Below are positions 11,201-20,882 of a stretch of DNA of 64,000 bases, piece by piece (positions within the stretch are counted from its first letter, which is position 1; every line of letters starts with the position of its first letter). Below the pieces are notes generated by a model, which was given only the letters and a program-made list of their open reading frames with translations, had not been told where the DNA came from and did not search any database. The position numbers and the translations under genes were made by a program. Source of the stretch: Pocillopora verrucosa (Eukaryota > Cnidaria > Anthozoa > Scleractinia > Pocilloporidae); the NCBI RefSeq assembly GCF_036669915.1, contig NC_089316.1, positions 18,223,947 through 18,287,946 on the forward strand, written 5' to 3'.

Positions 11201-11465
11201 CATCACACCAAGAATTAACCAAAGACAACGAGGGGCGAAAAAGGACAATACAACCACACGAATGAGAAGACCCAGGGGAAACGGCAACAGAGAAGCCAGA
11301 AGAAAGAAACCACGACGAACACTCAGCAGATGACAAACAATGAGTCTCCTGGAGGCAGACAATGTCAGCACCCACAGGAAGAGACCGCAACCACTGCACC
11401 AGACCAGCTCTTTTAGACTGATCCCTGATCCCATTACAGTTCAGAGTCAGTATAGACAGGGCCAT
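8204..11465 (-). pseudogene. LINE ORF2 (APE endonuclease-reverse transcriptase), frameshifted
   Basis: The start is MALSILTLNCNGIRDQ at 11465. The endonuclease domain shows LQETHCL, CGDFNEVFN and PFSDHCGVCL, the E, D/N and SDH catalytic motifs of APE-type LINEs. The first frame stays open to 9867, but the correct frame is lost at an (AG)n run at 9948-9964. RT motifs then appear in shifted frames: NWRPITLLNVDYKLASRAI (about 9840-9900), SRGVRQGCPLSP (about 9530) and QYADDTSLIV (about 9400). The C-terminal segment near 8230-8520 has WKIAHGVLYTAQR and a Cys/His pattern ending EHLFFYCPLA. At least three frameshifts make it non-functional. The domain order fits the Tx1 clade. Confidence 0.85.
9948..9964. 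repeat. (AG)n microsatellite inside ORF2
   Basis: Run of AG repeats encoding SLSLSLS on -. Slippage here explains the first frameshift of the ORF2. Confidence 0.8.
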
Positions 11466-11603
11466 GATGAGGGAAAAAAAACCAGCCTTAATGCTAATGA
11501 GGGGGGCGACCACGGCTAGAAGCCTTTTCAGCTGCCAGGGCGACACTCCCCGGCAAAGAATGGTGGCCCCGACCACCCGAGTTCTTTTTAGATACCTTAG
11601 AAT

Positions 11604-11858
11604 TCACAGCCTCCTCAGGGCTAGGCTGGGCGGGGCCAATGAGTCCTCCAGGGGAGACTCCGTCGCTGGACGCTTACGCGCCCCGGAGGCAGGCACCATC
11701 TCCGAGTCCCCCGACGAGGGGGGGGAGTCTGATGCACCACCATCAGCAAGGTCAAAAAGAGGCACCCCGCTTGCAGTGTCCAAGATCGACGTACCCTCAG
11801 GGAAAACACCCAATTTAATGTCAATCGAACGAGTAAGAACGCGTGGGATAACCATCAC
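11604..11858 (-). pseudogene. Possible ORF1 C-terminal remnant of unit C
   Basis: An 84-aa reading just 5' of ORF2 (VIPRVLTRSIDIKLGVFPEG, then an acidic/serine-rich part with SDSPPSSGDSEM and a basic GARKRPATES). The composition is like LINE ORF1 tails. No zinc knuckles remain, so most of ORF1 seems to be deleted. Confidence 0.4.
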
Positions 11859-12144
11859 GAAGGGAAAGCAGAAGGAAATAAGGGCCCAAAAAAGGGGCGC
11901 ACCCTAGATCCTGTACTAACCCCAAACGGGATGGGTGGCCAAAGAAACAAAGAAAAAAAACCACCAAGTTTTCCCTCCCGGCAGGTACTCACTTGGGGCA
12001 GAAAGAACAAATCGCAGATGTACTTACGGAAATCCGGCCAAAAGAGGAACACAATAGCGAGGTCACCCTTCCAATTGGTAACTTGACTTCTCGATCCGAA
12101 CCTGAAGAAAGGATTCGAGCAGATACTATGACGCAGGCCAAAAA

Positions 12145-12162
12145 CCCGCGTCAGGTAAGTAT
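12145..12162 (-). ncRNA. U1 snRNA gene, 5' 18 nt (split gene)
   Basis: ATACTTACCTGACGCGGG on -, starting at 12162. The first 11 nt are the invariant U1 5' end that pairs with 5' splice sites. The rest of the gene lies about 8 kb away at 4010-4135, beyond the three LINE units. Confidence 0.85.
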
Positions 12163-12401
12163 GCTTTTTCAGCGTCTGCCCTCGGTGAAAAAATCCACTT
12201 ACCCCTAGGTCCTTGTGGTAGTGCTTTGCGCGCTTCAGAAAACGTAGGCCAGCGGCCGTTCCTGCCATTGTCTGTGGTCTGAATTATCATCCCTCTTTCA
12301 CCTCTTCCCCCTCTAAGGGCGGGCAGGGCTCCTGTAAACATAAAAGAATGCTATACCGTTGACCTTGTTTTGGATTGAATGTGTCTTCCCCAGAGGGAAG
12401 T
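12163..12401 (-). promoter_or_regulatory. U2-U1 spacer, presumed U1 promoter
   Basis: A 239-bp spacer between the U2 3' end and the U1 start, both on -. The PSE of a pol II snRNA gene would be expected around 12210-12225, but I cannot identify it without a species consensus. No ORF. Confidence 0.4.
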
Positions 12402-12552
12402 GGGCCGCACTTGGAGGTAGTGCTATACCGAGGCAACCCGTGGCTGAGACGAGGCAAGCCTCTTTTCCACAGCCCAGTTCAAAAACAAATCAGTTTACTA
12501 TATGAGCTGCTCAATGAGCAGCGTATCAGATATTACGCTGATAAGAACAGAT
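12402..12552 (-). ncRNA. U2 snRNA gene, nt 38-188 (split gene)
   Basis: Read on - from 12552: ATCTGTTCTTATCAG, then TAATATCTGATACG as in U2 stem IIa, a variable stem CTGCTCATTGAGCAG, an Sm-like site GATTTGTTTTTG, a stem III/IV region with GAGGCTTGCCTC, and GGTATAGCACTACCTCCAAG near the 3' end. Every part aligns in order with human U2. The 151 nt here plus the 20 nt at 16532-16551 and 17 missing nt give 188, the human length. The missing 17 nt (21-37) include the branch-point-pairing GUAGUA, so this copy cannot make working U2. Confidence 0.92.
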
Positions 12553-12564
12553 TTTTAAGTTTTG

Positions 12565-12625
12565 AAATGGATTTATTTAGAATAAATCTGTATACAGAGT
12601 AAAAAGTGCGAAACGCACGTGGGCT
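12565..12625 (-). other. Two small hairpins at the 3' end of the U2 LINE
   Basis: GTGCG-TTT-CGCAC (about 12606-12618) and GATTTATTC-TA-AATAAATC (about 12570-12588), both close to the 3' junction. They could be the RNA structures recognised by the element's RT. Confidence 0.5.
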
Positions 12626-12885
12626 TGGCCCTTACTAATTAATTCTAAATCGAAAGAAGTTCGAAAGTCCAACAAAACTAATTAATCGCTAATGAAGTCC
12701 AAGAAAGGTCCGTGCAAAGTCAGTACTTACATATAACACTAAACATTACAAGTTATTGATATTCCTTAGACTAATATACCTTAACTTAATGTACCTAAAT
12801 AAATCTTAAGCTAACAGTTAACTAATGAACCTAAATAGTAACTAATATTACAATGCTCAATAACTAAGTCAATTAACGGAACTAT

Positions 12886-15800
12886 TTACAGAAATATTTC
12901 CACCAATAGTTTGTAGGAATCGCCATCTAAACGGCAAAGACCCGGAGCTTCCCAAGCATCCTTAAAATCCGAGAGCGGAAGCCTAAAAAAATCACAAGCC
13001 ACTCTGTTCTTGACATCACTGAGGATATAACGAATCATACCCTCAGGAGTGTCATTTCCGTTATGAAAGGTAGCTTTATTTCGAAACTTCCAGACACCGT
13101 ACAGGATCGTTTTGATTAAGAAACGGGCTAACTGGGCTTTTTTAGGGCTGACGGGAGCCCAACGGAAAAAGAAGACACGAGTGCACGACGGCAAGAACGG
13201 AAACCCGAGAAGGGAAGAGAGGACAGGAGAGAAAAACGACCACACACGTTTCGCACGAACGCAGTTAAGGAAACAATGATCGATTGTCTCTTTACGAGAG
13301 CAAGACGCGCATTTGTCAGAATCGATATACCCCCAATTTCTTAGAGAGTCACGCACCTTAACGGCGCGGAGGACAATTAACCAAAGTATATCGTTCTTAT
13401 AGTTTTCGGAAAGCCCATCCCTCACAGAAACCCAGAAACGGTCGAGATCAAAATCTATCGGAAGAAAGGAAGACCAAAAACGATGGAGAATCGGGGAAGC
13501 AGAATTCTCTCTCAAGAGAGCTAAATAGCACTTCTTGGAAGAGAAAACAAAGTCTCGCCACTCTTGGCGGGAAACGATCCCGCGAAGGGAGGCGAGAATC
13601 GAAAAACATTTCTCGTAATAGGGTGTCAAATTTTGCGTACTCGGAGTGGAGTTGTCACGGAGAGAGCGCCACTCCGGCCGGCAGGAAGCAAGTCTAGAAC
13701 CGAGAAAATATTTGGTTAGGAAAAAGGACTTTGACTCGCGATCATCGAGAATAGAAATGAGGGAAGCCAACTTAAGAGAATCACTTTTGATCTGAAAGTT
13801 AAAAATGCCGAGACCACCCTTCCCGAGGGACTGGTGGCAGGTCATCCGGCTAACCGTTTCAATGCGGGATCCCCACAGGAAAGGCCAGACTAAATTATTA
13901 ATTCTTGAAATAACCCATTTAGGGACACACAAAACAGCAGAGAGATAAAGAAGTTTGCTAATTCCCAACACATTGATTATAAGTGATTTACCGACAAGGG
14001 AGAGGGAACGAGATTTCCAGAGATTAAGATGTTTCTCTAATTTCTCGAGTTTCGGTCGCCAATTATCGGCATCGGTATCGAGGCCAAAAACAACGCCTAG
14101 AATTTTCATTTTCGTCACCCACTTGAGGCCAAGCGGCTGGTCGCTGCGTGAACGCCATGCTCCCAGCCACGTGGCCTCAGTTTTTGCGATATTGAGACGA
14201 ACTCCAGATCCACCCCCGTACACATTAATCATGTCAAACAAAACCTGAAGAGAACGATAGGACTTAACAATACAGGTCGTATCGTCAGCATAAACACCAA
14301 CTTTATAACATAAACCTCGTGCGCTCGGAAGGAGAAAGCCCTCGATATCTGGATTATTTCGGATTTTACACGCAAGAGTTTCAACACAAAGAATGTACAA
14401 CAAGAGAGACAGGGAATCTCCCTGTCTCACCCCGCGGGATAAAGGTATCGTGTCCGACAACCATTCATTCACAATAATGCGCATATTAGCGCCATTGTAT
14501 AAGGTATTGATCCAAAAAAAAAGGATGGACCAAAACCGAAACGAGACAATAGATTTAACAAAAAGGTGCGATTGACACGATCGAAGGCTTTCTCTTGGTC
14601 AAGGCTAATCAAAATACCGGTCTCATTAGTGCGATCGATGTAATCTAACACATCTCTAAGGATGTGCAAATTCGATGCAATTTTACGTCCGGGCACGGAA
14701 CAGGTTTGATCAGGATCAACGATAAATTCTAGAACTTTAGAAAGGCGAAGAGAAAGAACTTTGGAGCAGATTTTATAATCGACGTTCAGAAGAGAAATCG
14801 GTCGCCAGTTTTTCAAGTTTTTACGGTCACCTTTTTTAAAGATGACGCGCGTATTACTTGTCTTCATAGATTCACACATCTCCCCAGCACGATAACAAGC
14901 ATTAAGGACACGGCACAAGTACGGACCTTATCTCCATCAACTAAACGTTGACGAAGACGAATTAACTTATTCGTTAAAGATACTTGCTTTTTACGCAAAC
15001 GCCTCCGTTTAGTACGCGAAAAGGCGATCGATTCCTCTTTGATGGACAGTTTCAAAAACTCCCACCAATCCTGAAGACTCGCGAAAGAGGGTAAAAAACG
15101 TAGATGAGAATCAATCAATTTTTCAATAAAAGGACAGAAAACCTTATCTTTCAGAAGGGAATTATTAAAATTCCACACACCCGGGCCGCGTTTGGCCCCA
15201 GTGGGAATATCGAAAACAAGAGAAACAAAATCATGATCGGAAATTGGACAAGGTGAGATGTTGCATTCCACGCCGGGTGACAACAACTCCCTTGAGACTA
15301 AAAACTTGTCTAATCTACTCCTAATGGAGCGGGACGAATTGAACCACGTAAATTCCCTTGAGCCGGGATGCAAATTACGCCAAACATCAACAAGGGCAAA
15401 ATCATTTTTCAACGACTTGTATTCTTTGTGAATAGAAATGTTTCCACCAAACTTATCAAGAGCATTATCGTAGCAATTAAAGTCCCCTCCGATGATGATT
15501 GCATCGGAAGGAATAAAAAAATTCGTGAAGAGAGTCAAAGAAAATCTTTCGTTCTGCAAGATTGGTGGGAGCGTAAATATTAACTAAATTAACATCTACA
15601 TCGTTGCTCCTGATCGAAATACTGACAATACGACAGTGTGAGTCTTTTTTCCAAGAGACAATTTCATCTGAACATTTCGACGAAATCAGAGTGACCACAC
15701 CACCCTGTCTACCAGAGGCCGGAGACCAAAAACAGCGGCCCAGCCATCTACGAGACAGGGATTTAATAGGGGATTCAGAACTGACTAAAGTTTCTTGAAC

Positions 15801-15926
15801 AAAACAAACATCACAGTTGGAAGACTCGATCAAATCAAACAAAAGATTATGAGTAAGGTAGTTAGCAAAGCCCCTTGCATTAACAGTTAGAAGCTTGAAA
15901 AGAAAACTCTTGGAAAAAAGACTCAC
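12886..15926 (-). pseudogene. ORF2 (APE endonuclease-reverse transcriptase) of the U2 LINE, frameshifted
   Basis: It starts MSLFSKSFLFKLLTVNARGF at 15926, only 15 bp after the ORF1 stop. The endonuclease shows FVQETLV, then in another frame IIIGGDFNCYDNALDKFGG and PISDHDFVSLVF. RT blocks: RVIFKKGDRKNLKNWRPISL, TCSVPGRK, LISLDQEKAFDRVN, then a long frame (12886-14484) with SRGVRQGDSLS, VYADDTTCIV, KMKILGVVFG and a C-terminal CASCSRKETIDHCFLNC zinc-like motif. Breaks lie near 15500, 14900 and 14500. The catalytic residues are all present, so decay is recent. The element is dead as it stands. Confidence 0.88.
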
Positions 15927-15941
15927 GCATGATAACTAAAC

Positions 15942-16531
15942 TCACTTATTAGCAGGTTTCTTCTTCCCTTTCTTTGTACGCTTTGGAGACGCGTCCGCCG
16001 ATTTCCTCTTCAAATCGACGGTGACATTCATGTCGGAATCCAAGGGGTCGGGCGACGAAGGAGGATCGGGAACAGGTTGTGAAGGAAGAGAAGGCGTCGG
16101 TTTTGCAGTAACAGGTGAAGAGGAACGTCTGGAAGCGGTCGAGAGAGAGTCAGAAAGAAGAGCAGGAATTCGATGCCGCGGCGGATCGGGCACAGATTGA
16201 ACTGAGTTTACGAGGCCATCGGAGTTAAGAATCGGAGAATCGGGCGAAGAAACCAAAGGCGAGTCGCTAGAGTCAGAGAGGACAGCATCGGGAGGAGAAG
16301 AACTTTCGTCAGCGGGCACATCAGCGGGGGGAGAAGTTTCAGAGAATAAAGGGGCCATACGACCATACGAGCAATCGCTCAAACCATCATCGTCGTCAGA
16401 TTCCACCGCGACATCGTCCTGCTCGTCGGTTGGAGAGACCGTCGAACAGAACCAAGAATACGTACATTTGATCCCCATATGGCCTTCCTCCTTACAGACA
16501 CAGCACAACACAGGAGACGGACAATCACGGG
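15942..16531 (-). pseudogene. ORF1 C-terminal part of the U2 LINE
   Basis: Reads CCVCKEEGHMGIKC (a CX2CX4HX4C knuckle), an acidic DEQDDVAVESDDDD region, a long serine/proline/aspartate-rich part and a basic tail with KRTKKGKKK. The open reading continues 5' through U2 nt 1-20 and the U2 promoter up to 16715, but that part is chance fusion with the host gene, not element sequence. The N-terminal half of ORF1 is missing. Confidence 0.8.
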
Positions 16532-16551
16532 CCAAAAGGCCGAGAAGCGAT
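16532..16551 (-). ncRNA. U2 snRNA gene, nt 1-20 (split gene)
   Basis: ATCGCTTCTCGGCCTTTTGG on -, starting at 16551: an exact match to the first 20 nt of metazoan U2. The remainder is at 12402-12552. Confidence 0.92.
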
Positions 16552-17035
16552 GCCGAAGCATGCCCTGGGTGAGGGGGGTGGTCGAGGGATCCTTCCCACG
16601 GTTTATGGTGGATAGTAGCAGGTCGCCCCCACAAGCCCTTGCGAGTCCCGCAGACGGTCCGAGAGGCTGACCCGTTTGGTATCTCCTCACTGTAAGATTT
16701 TAAAGCCAGATACACACACCTACGGACCTAAAACATTGTATGATAGGTTTTTAGGACACGTTATGTCTCTAGGGACCCCTCCCTCCCCTCCCTAGGGAAT
16801 AGTACTTCAAATCGATGCTCCTCAATGTGTTAACTGGGTGGAGGAAAATACATTAGGGTTAGGTAACGACTTCGGGGTTAGGGTAACCATTTCTTAGGGT
16901 TAGAGTATCAATTTCTTAGGGTTAGAGTAACGAAACTAGGGCTTTAGAATTTCAAATTCGCCTACACTCAAGGATGTGGCCGCTTTACAGCCTGAACCTG
17001 GCCAATAAGAAGCACAATTTCGACCCCGTTTCCTC
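16552..17035. promoter_or_regulatory. U2-5S divergent spacer
   Basis: 484 bp between the divergent U2 (-) and 5S (+) starts. The 16552-16730 part should hold the U2 promoter; its elements were not identified. The 16853-16935 part holds degenerate TTAGGG-like repeats. Confidence 0.5.
16853..16935 (+). repeat. Degenerate telomere-like TTAGGGTTAG repeats
   Basis: Spaced copies: attagggttaggtaac, ggggttagggtaac, cttagggttagagta (twice). TTAGGG is the cnidarian telomere unit. The irregular spacing suggests an old interstitial tract or chance enrichment. Confidence 0.5.
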
Positions 17036-17096
17036 GTCTACGACCATACCACAGGGAAAGCACCGGTTCTCGTCTGATTACCGACGTTAAGCCCTA

Positions 17097-17131
<35 letters not shown>

Positions 17132-17155
17132 GGGAATACCCCGTGTTGTAGGCTT
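17036..17155 (+). rRNA. 5S rRNA gene
   Basis: 120 nt starting GTCTACGACCATACC and ending GTGTTGTAGGCTT; the two ends pair in helix I. The internal pol III control region is intact: GTTAAGC (box A side), TACTTGGATGG (intermediate element), GTGACCGCCTGGGAATACC (box C). Length matches animal 5S. A T6 run follows. It looks functional, and it diverges from the U2 gene 484 bp away, as in other invertebrate linked 5S/snRNA clusters. Confidence 0.96.
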
Positions 17156-17157
17156 CA

Positions 17158-17163
17158 TTTTTT
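17158..17163 (+). terminator. Pol III T-run terminator of 5S
   Basis: TTTTTT three bases after the mature 3' end. Confidence 0.85.
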
Positions 17164-17165
17164 GT

Positions 17166-18500
17166 CTTGCGAACATCTGTAAACGTTTTATCCCAATAAA
17201 TAGCTCTCCATACACCACAATTTCACATAGAGAGCCGTAGGTGAGTGAGGAACAAAATCAAAGCAAAAAACGAGGGGGGGAAAACACCTTTTTGTCAAAA
17301 ATCGGCCAGCTAATGGCGAAAACTCTAGTGCGATCGACTTTTCTTACAGAGCGCGCGCGAGCGAGTGAGCACGCGCGAGATGAACAGTTTATGATGTCAA
17401 ATTCTACCTCTGTGATATCAAATCACTCGAAATAACGAACGAAAAAATGAATAGGAAAAAACGCACACTTCTGAGACGCAGTTTTAAGCCATCGTGACAT
17501 GGCAAAACACTCGCACACTTCCAAGAGGAGGCGCGCGAAAAGCGGCACTGAAAGTCGACAATGGTTGGATTCAGACTGCAAACGAATCGGGAAAAAGGTT
17601 CGATACTTTTACTACTCTGCTAGTTTATTTCCTTCCCTCGTTCATTCGTTCACTCGCTTGCTCGCACAAAGGATAAACTAACGATAGCAATAGCATTTCT
17701 AAAAGCGGCTCCAGTGACAATAAAACCGCTCAAAAGGTTCAAAGTGTACTCACGGTCCAAGTCGAATGACCTTCTATGCTCGCTCGCTCGGTCGATCGGC
17801 CGGTTGGTTTCCTTTCATTTCCTTTCCCTTCGCGCGCATAGCACAGCACGGCACGGCACGCACAACCTGCAAATACAAACGAACAGGACTTTAGACACAA
17901 TAGAGCAGACAGGCCTTGAACAAAAACAGCCAGCAAAGTTATGCACCGCCCCGAAACTCACCTTGTTTCCTTCCTCCAGTCTCTCCAATGCACTTCTACC
18001 GAAGGGGAAGGCAGCTTTTTCGCATTGCATTCTGGGTAATTCTGTTAAGATTTGTGCGGGAAACCAGTCCCCTGCAAATACAAGGTTTTTTTTTTAAGTC
18101 TTCACGCAGGAAAAAATTTGGGAACAAACTTTATGAAATTAGATTCTTATTTCGCCGAAACAAACGTACTTATACTTGCTTACCTGCGAGAGACTTTTCG
18201 CGGTTTGCAAAGCTGGACCGAAACGTTTCAAAGAGGCGTCCCAATTTTGCTTCAAGCTCAGTTCTTTGAGCTAAAAGCGTCCATTCAAGCCAAGCTAGAC
18301 TTTATGATGTCCCAGGCACTTTGCAAACAGCGAGTGTGTACTTTTGGTCGAAACGCTTCGACTTGAAAGGCGGTATTTTGCCTTGTTTTGAAAGAGCTCC
18401 GAAAGTGCATGCTTAACGACAGTGTAGAACCTCATGGAAAACATCAACGCTGCGCAAGCTCAGTTCTTTCAAACTAATTCGGTTCCATTCTCTGCTGAGT
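17166..18500. other. Unassigned, locally GC-richer stretch
   Basis: Contains CpG-rich pieces (gcgcgcgcgagcgagtgagc near 17350) and several overlapping short open readings on both strands without recognisable domains. It could be a promoter region or old repeat sequence. No RNA gene was recognised. Confidence 0.3.
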
Positions 18501-19244
18501 CCAGTCCCAGTACTACTCCAGCAAAAATTAGAGGGAAACGTGTTCCACACCACTGACACCTTCCAAAACCAACGGAGACTACGTTACAAACATTTCAATA
18601 ACTTCATTCACACTTGATTGTTTTTCTTTTGTTTTTCTGACTGAAAAAACAAAACAAACAAATAGCAAAATAAATTGAACCATTGAATGTGTTTGTGGAA
18701 TATGTACATAAAATACGACATAACAAGTTATCTTCTTCTGATTGGTGAAGAATAATTTGACAGCAGGCCAACTTGAAGTAGTATCATTACAATGCCAGTA
18801 TTACAATAACTGCATATTTCATTGAGCCAAAAACCAAACAATCAAGTTGATGTTATTGAATGTTAATATTCTTGGAACTTGACAAGTTGATGCAAAACAA
18901 TTTAAATATTCCAATAAATCAGAGTAAATGAGAACACACTAACATTTTAACTTTTCCTCACAAGGCTAGCCAAAAACTTCTTCCTTCACATTAGGAACAA
19001 TAATTATTTTGCCAGTGTCAGCTAAGAGGCAAGGAGGTTCTGTACCAACATGCAAAGGAGCCAATCACTTTAGGATCAAGGGAAATCTGTCTTACCAGTA
19101 TAATTCTATAAAACATATTCTCCTATGAAGGAGTAACTCATAATTATACTTGGATGTTACAGTCATCATTAGAAAGTGACCTCAGTTCAGATTTTCCTAT
19201 TTGCAGAGAAACCTTCATTCAAATCATTGTTTTTTTCATTTATT

Positions 19245-19471
19245 CTCCAGCCTAACCCTCAGACTCCCATCTATTTTTGTTGACTTGTGACTAATACATA
19301 ATTTCTCCTTAAGTATCAATACAAAATAAGTAGAAAAAGGAATGAAAATAAACTGAAAAATAGCAATCAGACATTATTAGTTCACCAGGAGCAAATTCTG
19401 CCAAATTCTGTATGGTAGACAGTAAGGGGAATTACTAATGATAATTTCAAAGATCTTGAGATTAAAATGGT
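19245..19471. repeat. ~200-bp MITE, TTTAACTCCCA family
   Basis: Degenerate copy: cagactcccatctattttt at the left, tttctccttaagtatcaata, then tatggtagacagtaagggga, ending agattaaaatggtta. Confidence 0.6.
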
Positions 19472-20342
19472 TAAAGAATGTCTCCCACAATACCCACATT
19501 GAAAGGTTTCTCTTGTTTTGGCCACTTGTGCATCTATGACTTGAATCAGTCTGCTGAAGGGTTTTCTTCTACTTCACTTTGCCTGAATTTGATTATTATC
19601 CAACATTTTCTCACTTTTTAAACTTACCTGTTCAAAAATAGCCCATTAATTCTTAAACTCTACAGAAGTAATTTCTGATACAACATCAAGTGGACAATTA
19701 ATGAGAATAAACTAAAAAACATCAATTAGAGAATAATAATTTAATCCAAGACCAAATCATTCAAACTCGCATCCTGATAATTGTATGGCAGACAATAAGG
19801 AGAATTACCTATGAGATCTGGGAATAGAATGTATGATAGAATAATCAATTCAGGCCAAGTGAGTGTTAAAACTCTGTGCAATCGTAAATAAATGCCATGG
19901 ATGAAATACAGAAGTAAGCAAGTGAGTAGCTAAGTAATTTCTTTCGCTTCAACATGATGAGAATAATGAAAGCATTACAGGCTTGAGGGGTCATCTGTAA
20001 CTAGCTAGTACCTATGTAAATAACCATCCAGTAAAAGCAGATGAAATATATGTAATGAATAACACTTCAAAGTCAATACATGATGATGCAAAATGTACTT
20101 TTATTATTTAAGGTAATTTATCATTCAAAATCAGACATCTTCACTAAAACAGTGCAAATAAGCTGGTAAATCTGATTTCCCTAAATGTTGGATCAGTTTT
20201 TACCTTTCTATAAAACTGCTTAAAACTATAAGAGTCACTAAATTAACCCAAGACAAATTTCCACACAACAGCATCTCCATAACTGATACAATTTTTCATA
20301 AAATAGGTGGAAAATCATGGAACAACAGTCTTATTCTGTCTT

Positions 20343-20559
20343 CTTAACCCTTTCACTCCCATAGTGACCAAGAAAAAATTTCTCCTCACAATGTCTATAC
20401 ATTGACAAGACAAGCAGACAAGTGATAAGAATAAAGAAAAATGTAATCAGGGGATTAGTAGTTGATCAAATACCAAATTTTCCAAACTACCATCATAAGA
20501 ATTGAATGGCAGACAGTACAGAGAATTACTATTGAGATCTTAGGACTGAAAGGGTTAAA
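20343..20559. repeat. ~200-bp MITE, TTTAACTCCCA family
   Basis: Starts ccctttcactcccatagtga, contains agtgataagaataaagaaaa, ends ggactgaaagggttaa. Confidence 0.8.
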
Positions 20560-20783
20560 TTACATGGACTGTTGTGCCAAACAGCTACATATACCTTTTC
20601 ACTAAATCCCAACTTCAAATCAAATTTTATACAAAACCACATCCAAAATCTGTGGCACTAATGTTTGGATATTACAAGGAGAGGTTACATGTTACTCACT
20701 TCTGGGAGTCTAACAGTTAAAATGTTGACCCATTCACAGAGAGAAGGAAATATTCAAGAACATTTAAAATTTTATCTCATACC

Positions 20784-20882
20784 TGCCTCTTATTAGGTTG
20801 TTGCACCATTAAACAGTTCTTGTATTTGCATTGCAGCCCTGACATCATGCAGGCACATTGAAACATTTTTTTGCAAATTTCT
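20784..20882 (-). CDS. Candidate Cys-rich exon
   Basis: A - strand open stretch between a good acceptor (T-rich tract then AG at 20883-20884) and a donor (gtatga). It reads ICKKMFQCACMMSGLQCKYK then NCLMVQQPNKRQ, a Cys-rich CxCxxxGLxC pattern seen at the C-termini of some cnidarian transposon-associated proteins. No neighbouring exons were identified. It may be a piece of a host gene or of a decayed repeat. Confidence 0.3.

Larger units (their letters stand above)
7730..12144 (-). mobile_element. Tx1-like LINE, unit C, inserted in the U1 snRNA gene
   Basis: A 4.4-kb unit next to the U1 promoter side. Its 3' UTR (7730-7950) matches units A and B, but its 5' leader (tttttggcctgcgtcatagt on -) differs. 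It carries a short ORF1 remnant and a full-length but frameshifted ORF2 with an APE endonuclease, a reverse transcriptase with YADD, and a C-terminal Cys/His zf-RVT-like segment. The 5' end abuts U1 nucleotide 18 and the 3' end abuts a 15-nt copy of the U1 start. This is the signature of target-primed insertion with a TSD at a fixed site. Confidence 0.85.
12553..16531 (-). mobile_element. Tx1-like LINE inserted in the U2 snRNA gene (5'-truncated)
   Basis: A 3.98-kb insertion between U2 nt 20 and nt 38, same strand as U2. It starts inside ORF1, just before its zinc knuckle, continues through ORF2 and ends with an AT-rich 3' UTR (12553-12885). No target duplication is visible; instead 17 nt of U2 are lost. 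From memory, Keno elements of the Tx1 clade target U2 genes in fish, so this may be a relative. It is clearly a different family from the U1 units: codon use is more AT-rich and the 3' UTR is unrelated. Confidence 0.88.

Noticed and set aside
16552..16715. N-terminal extension of the ORF1 fragment of the U2 LINE
   Set aside because: This part is the U2 promoter; the reading is open by chance and not part of the element.
17494..18366. Overlapping ORFs of 60-127 aa after the 5S gene
   Set aside because: Several frames overlap on both strands, with no domain, no splice pattern and no homology I recognise.
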